Of a DNA stretch of 8,761 nt, positions 5,488-8,761 are shown piece after piece. The DNA is taken from NCBI GenBank assembly GCA_028717165.1, contig JAQUOK010000088.1, positions 1 through 8,761 of the forward strand, in the 5' to 3' direction. Position 1 is the stretch's first letter; each line of letters opens with the position of its first letter. Below the pieces are notes generated by a model. The model searched no databases and was not told the origin of the DNA. It saw nothing but the letters and a program-made list of their open reading frames with translations. Position numbers and translations under genes: made by a program. The stretch is from Victivallaceae bacterium (lineage in GTDB: Bacteria; Verrucomicrobiota; Lentisphaeria; Victivallales; Victivallaceae).

Positions 5488-6182
5488 GCTCAAATTTAAA
5501 TTTGTTTAAGAAAACAATGATTTTTACACTCATCGAACTCCTCATCGTGATCGCTATCATAGCGATACTCGCCTCAATGCTGCTGCCGGCACTCAATAAA
5601 GCACGGGATAAAGCTACCGCAATAAACTGCATCAATGGCCTTAAACAATTTGGTACGATGTTTGAGTTTTACGCAAACGATCACGACAGTTGGGCAATTA
5701 CAACTGGAAACAGAGGGGCTTTGAGAGATTTATATGATAATAATTACATGCTTGATGCCAATTCGAAAGTAATTAATGGCACTCGAGTCTACTCCTCATT
5801 TTTCACTTGTCCAAAAATCGCGCAGCAAATACAGTGTGAAGGGCAACCATATATTACGCAAGGCAACTCATACGGCATAAAGGTAGATACCATGCCAGCC
5901 GATAACGCTTATGGCATAGACGCAAATAAAAGCTATGTTGGGGCATATTTCAAAAAAAACAAGGTTAAAAAATCATCTTTATTTATTTATCTTGCCGACT
6001 CCGTCAGAGTGTCGCGTATGGAACCGACGTCAGAATTCTATCTGCAAATGTCCAGTGACAAAATATTGGCCGGACGTCATTCAGGTCGTGCCAATTGTTA
6101 TTTTCTTGACGGGCATGCCGCATCGGTCGGGAATAATGAAATCGCTCAATATGGCGCCTGCTTTTTTTATGTTTACAAATGA
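5481..6182 (+). CDS. Type II secretion/pilin-like protein with prepilin N-terminus and H-X9-DG C-terminal motif
   Basis: A 233-residue pseudopilin-like protein. Residues 1-14 form a leader with Lys10-Lys11. FTLIEL starts at Phe15 with Glu19 at the conserved +5 position, followed by a hydrophobic helix (LIVIAIIAILASMLLPALNKAR) that would anchor it in the inner membrane before prepilin-peptidase cleavage. The globular part begins with CINGLKQFGTMFEFYANDHDSW, matching the family pattern of C-x-NNLKQ...YANDxxxx. At the end, His200-X9-Asp210-Gly211 is the processing-associated H-X9-DG motif. The residue before the cleavage site is Ile14 rather than the usual Gly. Such proteins are highly multiplied in Lentisphaerota and Planctomycetes, often beside glycan-degradation genes, with unknown function. 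It is first gene after a strong promoter, probably co-transcribed with the next two. Confidence 0.88.
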   Translation: MLSSNLNLFKKTMIFTLIELLIVIAIIAILASMLLPALNKARDKATAINCINGLKQFGTMFEFYANDHDSWAITTGNRGALRDLYDNNYMLDANSKVINGTRVYSSFFTCPKIAQQIQCEGQPYITQGNSYGIKVDTMPADNAYGIDANKSYVGAYFKKNKVKKSSLFIYLADSVRVSRMEPTSEFYLQMSSDKILAGRHSGRANCYFLDGHAASVGNNEIAQYGACFFYVYK

Positions 6183-6278
6183 CAATTTACAACATTTTGT
6201 ATCCGGGAAAAGTAAAAGCTGTAAAAATTCAGTGTCATAAAGTTAAGCAGGCGAACCAAAGAAAACAGCAGGTAGTAA

Positions 6279-7463
6279 ATGTCAAAAATAACTCTTGCCG
6301 CCGTTGGAGACATCTCATTAGCCCGTCAGGTAGAAAAAACAATTAATGAACATGACATATCATATATGTTCGAAAAAGTGAAACCTGACTTAAATAATGC
6401 TGATATTCTTTTTGGCAATATGGAATCGGTACTGATTTCTGAAAACTTCCCGCTAAAAAAAACCAGCGGAAATCCCCTTTACAGCCACGCTTCCGCCGCG
6501 GAAATTTTACGTCCGATAAACTTCGATATACTTCATTGCGCATCTAACCATGTCCTCGACTGCGGCTGGAGAGGCCTGCTGAATACGTATGAGCATATTA
6601 AAGCGATTGGCTCTCAGCCTTTAGGTACGGGCCATTCCCAAGCTGAAGCAAGGACTTTGAAGATCGTTGAAAAAAATGGTCTGAAACTGGGTTTTCTGGG
6701 ATATCTGCAATCCGGCGACTGGACTTTAGAAGGCGGTGGCGGCCGAATTGCCTACCTTAATTTGGACAATGTAATAGCCGATATAGAAAAATACCGCGAT
6801 ACGGTGGATATACTGGTCATAAGTATTCACGGCGGTATTGAATTTCAAGCTGCTCCCGGTCTTCGGCGTTTGAAATTATGCAGGAAAATCGCCGAAGCCG
6901 GCGCGGATCTGATACTGTGCCATCATCCTCATGTCCCGCAAGGTGTGGAAAAATGGGCAGACTGCCTGATTCATTATAGCCTGGGGAATTTTATTTTCGA
7001 TCTTAACCGTTATCAAATCAGAAATTCTCCCAATGTGGTGAAAAGCCATATCTTTTATGTTGATATCAAAAACGGGAAAATAACCGGATGGCGCCGTAAA
7101 TATCTTAAAATCGATTTACAAGACGGCCGTCCATATCCTCTCACAGATGAAGAATGCCGGGAAGAAAATAAATATTACTGTTCTCTTGATGAAATACTGA
7201 CTAATTGGCGCCGGCTTAGACAAATGTGGCATGAAAATTGTCTGAAGCGTCTTTCGGCAATTATGGATGGCATTAAAAATGACTCCTGTTCATCGCCCGG
7301 CCTGTTCCTTAAAAAATACGGGAAAATACTCTTTAGCGACATGAGCCATGAATATCTGGATGGACTTTATGAAATAGCATATGATGAATACCAAAAAAAC
7401 GCGTATAATGATTTTGAGTTCAAAAGACCGTATGCTCCTTACGAGCTGGACAAGCAAAATTAA
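6279..7463 (+). CDS. CapA-family (PGA_cap) metallophosphatase-like protein, apparently cytoplasmic
   Basis: A 394-residue protein of the CapA/poly-gamma-glutamate-synthesis family, which has a calcineurin-like metallophosphoesterase fold. Motifs in order: AAVGDISLAR (Asp11), GNMES (Asn47, Glu49), ASNHVLD (Asn90, His91), HGGIE (His184, Glu188), CHHPHVPQG (His215/216/218) and YSLGNFIFD (Asn237). All expected metal-binding positions appear present. The last ~130 residues are charged and lack a motif I recognise. No signal peptide or membrane segment precedes the GD motif at residue 10, unlike capsule-associated CapA, so a cytoplasmic role is likely and the capsule name may mislead. The start is supported by AGGT 6 nt upstream, a weak site. 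It sits 96 nt after the pseudopilin gene and 99 nt before the glycosidase; a link with glycan breakdown is inferred from position only. Confidence 0.85.
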   Translation: MSKITLAAVGDISLARQVEKTINEHDISYMFEKVKPDLNNADILFGNMESVLISENFPLKKTSGNPLYSHASAAEILRPINFDILHCASNHVLDCGWRGLLNTYEHIKAIGSQPLGTGHSQAEARTLKIVEKNGLKLGFLGYLQSGDWTLEGGGGRIAYLNLDNVIADIEKYRDTVDILVISIHGGIEFQAAPGLRRLKLCRKIAEAGADLILCHHPHVPQGVEKWADCLIHYSLGNFIFDLNRYQIRNSPNVVKSHIFYVDIKNGKITGWRRKYLKIDLQDGRPYPLTDEECREENKYYCSLDEILTNWRRLRQMWHENCLKRLSAIMDGIKNDSCSSPGLFLKKYGKILFSDMSHEYLDGLYEIAYDEYQKNAYNDFEFKRPYAPYELDKQN

Positions 7464-7475
7464 TTTAAAAACAAC

Positions 7476-7482
7476 AGGAGGT
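7476..7482 (+). promoter_or_regulatory. Orphan Shine-Dalgarno-like AGGAGGT
   Basis: A strong anti-16S match in the CapA-glycosidase gap, with no ATG or GTG at usual spacing. The only nearby start is a TTG at 7494 (12 nt away), which opens a 9-codon ORF ending at 7523. It could be a relic of a lost start, a standby ribosome site, or a leader minigene. CAAC/GTTG flank it (7472-7475 and 7481-7484) and could form a small hairpin. Confidence 0.2.
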
Positions 7483-7562
7483 TGCGGCTCTCGTTGCCCG
7501 TAAAGCCTGAATGTTTTAAGTGAACGCGGAATCTTTATAACACAACTAAAACAGGAGTTTAA

Positions 7563-8761
7563 ATGTCAATTCAAGCGAAATCAATGGAAATATATAAAAA
7601 TCCGCCGACAGAATTCCATCCCGTACCGTGGTGGGCCTGGACAGGAAAAATGGAAAAAGCGGAGATGAAACGTCAACTCGGTTTAATGTGCGAACAGGGT
7701 ATCTATGAATTTTATATATTTCCTCTTTATGGTCTCGAATATCCTGTTTTTCTTCAAGACAGTTGGTGGGAATATATCACCTTTACCATTGAAGAATGTG
7801 AAAAGCGCGATATGAAGGTTTGGATATACGACGATTTGAACTGGCCCAGCGGCAGCGCCGGCGGCTGGGCAGTCAAGGAACATCCGGAATACAGAATGTG
7901 GATGTTGCAATGCCGGAAAATTCCTCTGGCAAAGGGCGAAAATTATTATAATGAACCATCCGAAGAAATAGTGCTCAGTGAGTTCAGGGATGAAACCGGG
8001 GGAATTTTCAATATCCGGCAAAAAGAAAATTACGAATGGCAAAATCCAACCGGCAAAAACGGAACGCTGGTGCTGATTGTTAAAATCCCCCATGAAATTA
8101 CCCTGCTTAATTGTAACGGCACGCCATCGAGCTGGGGACAAAGAGGGGCTCTGGATCTGCTTAACGCTGATGCCGTGAAAACTTGGATGAGTTACATTCA
8201 CGAGAAATATTGGAAAAATTTCAAAAAATATTTCGGCAAAACCTTAAAAGGTTTCTTTTTCGATGAACCCCACGCTCATCGTTATAACGGCGCCTCGCTT
8301 CCGTGGACAAAGACTCTTTTCAAAGATTTCAAGGGAAAATATGGTTATGACCTGATCCCCAATCTGCCAAAACTGTTTTTTAATGATAAAAACTCTGCCA
8401 AAGTCCGTTTTGATTTCTGGACCTTGATTACAGAATATTTCAGTTTGAATTTCAGTCGGCAGCTCGCGGACTGGGGCTCGGAAAGAGCAGTGGCGATAAC
8501 CGGACATGGCATGCTTGAAGAAATGTGTTTTCAAAAAGCGATGCTGGCCGTTAACAGTGATATCCAGCAGTTTTTGAGATATTTGCAAATACCCGGATGT
8601 GATCTCCTCGGGGCGCGAACCTCATATTTCAACGATCCGGAATCACTCCTTTACGGCAACGATCTTAAAGCCATGCGCAACTTGATCCTTACCGCTAAAC
8701 GGGTCTCAAGCACAGCCCGCTACAGCGGGGCGCAACGCATAATGTGCGAAGCATTCGGGGT
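7563..8761 (+). CDS. GH106-like (alpha-L-rhamnosidase-type) glycosyl hydrolase, 3' end cut by window edge
   Basis: The frame is open from ATG 7563 to the window end (399 codons seen). AGGAG 5 nt upstream fixes the start. The N-terminus has the Glyco_hydro_106 pattern: NPPTEFHPVPWWAWTGKM (residues 13-30), a query-turn EQGIYEFYIFP, then IYDDLNWPSGSAGG (88-101). GFFFDEPHAH (230-239) carries a probable acid/base at Glu235. GH106 enzymes hydrolyse alpha-L-rhamnosides in plant pectins and glycosides and are usually around 800-1,100 residues, so well under half to half is visible here. No signal peptide is present: the protein starts directly with the catalytic domain, which suggests it acts on imported oligosaccharides in the cytoplasm. 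The rhamnulokinase upstream fits L-rhamnose as a product. The assignment could shift to a related TIM-barrel family once the C-terminus is known. Confidence 0.82.
   Translation, partial: MSIQAKSMEIYKNPPTEFHPVPWWAWTGKMEKAEMKRQLGLMCEQGIYEFYIFPLYGLEYPVFLQDSWWEYITFTIEECEKRDMKVWIYDDLNWPSGSAGGWAVKEHPEYRMWMLQCRKIPLAKGENYYNEPSEEIVLSEFRDETGGIFNIRQKENYEWQNPTGKNGTLVLIVKIPHEITLLNCNGTPSSWGQRGALDLLNADAVKTWMSYIHEKYWKNFKKYFGKTLKGFFFDEPHAHRYNGASLPWTKTLFKDFKGKYGYDLIPNLPKLFFNDKNSAKVRFDFWTLITEYFSLNFSRQLADWGSERAVAITGHGMLEEMCFQKAMLAVNSDIQQFLRYLQIPGCDLLGARTSYFNDPESLLYGNDLKAMRNLILTAKRVSSTARYSGAQRIMCEAFG

Noticed and set aside
5517..5519. Internal ATG as the pseudopilin start
   Set aside because: It would remove the KK-containing leader, and it lacks the AGGAGGTG found before 5481.
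7683..8201. 172-codon minus-strand ORF with hydrophobic stretches
   Set aside because: Fully antisense to the GH106-like gene, which carries the WPSGSAGG motif there; the hydrophobic look comes from reverse-reading.
8244..8588. 114-codon minus-strand ORF near the right end
   Set aside because: Antisense to the GH106-like catalytic region (FFFDEP); no independent support.
1..8761. Phage-defence or toxin-antitoxin system
   Set aside because: All large ORFs belong to sugar catabolism, regulation, pseudopilin, CapA or glycosidase families; no nuclease, TIR, reverse transcriptase or toxin-like small gene pair was seen.

Overview
The window looks like bacterial chromosome from the PVC superphylum, most likely Lentisphaerota (Victivallis-like). 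That assignment is an inference. It rests on a pseudopilin-like protein with an N-terminal FTLIELLIVIAIIAILA segment and a C-terminal H-X9-DG motif, a large-family GH106-like glycosidase, and a sugar-catabolic operon with an amidohydrolase. No rRNA, tRNA or other phylogenetic marker is present.

Left part (1-4881, GC-rich): a tight plus-strand operon of three genes. They are an L-arabinose/L-fucose isomerase-superfamily protein cut by the left edge, an amidohydrolase-2 protein overlapping it by 4 bp (ATGA), and a rhamnulokinase-type FGGY kinase 4 nt further on. A minus-strand DeoR-family repressor converges on the kinase, with 5 nt between the two stop codons. The likely logic is that the isomerase makes a ketose, the kinase phosphorylates it at C1, and the DeoR protein senses a sugar phosphate. 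The amidohydrolase is an unexplained extra step.

Middle (4882-5480, AT-rich, no convincing ORF): two divergent promoter regions flank a ~217-bp imperfect palindrome (5066-5282). It has terminal inverted repeats, a nested hairpin in each half and a 6-bp flanking direct repeat, and resembles a MITE-type or structural repeat. An 18-bp sequence (17/18 identical) containing the dyad TGATTA-N3-TAATCA occurs once on each side of the palindrome. It is a candidate operator shared by the repressor gene and the right-hand genes. A near-consensus sigma-70 promoter (TTGACA-N17-TATACT) drives the right-hand genes.

Right part (5481-8761, lower GC): three plus-strand genes with gaps of 96 and 99 nt. They encode a pseudopilin-like H-X9-DG protein, a CapA-family metallophosphatase-like protein with no signal peptide, and the first 399 codons of a GH106-like glycosyl hydrolase that runs off the right edge, also with no signal peptide. 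A rhamnosidase-type enzyme beside a rhamnulokinase fits import and use of rhamnose- or deoxysugar-containing glycans.

I saw no recognisable defence system, CRISPR array or transposase. The most unusual items are the palindromic element, the shared dyad, the amidohydrolase carrying a decayed second amidohydrolase half, and the pairing of an AraA-like isomerase with a RhaB-like kinase.
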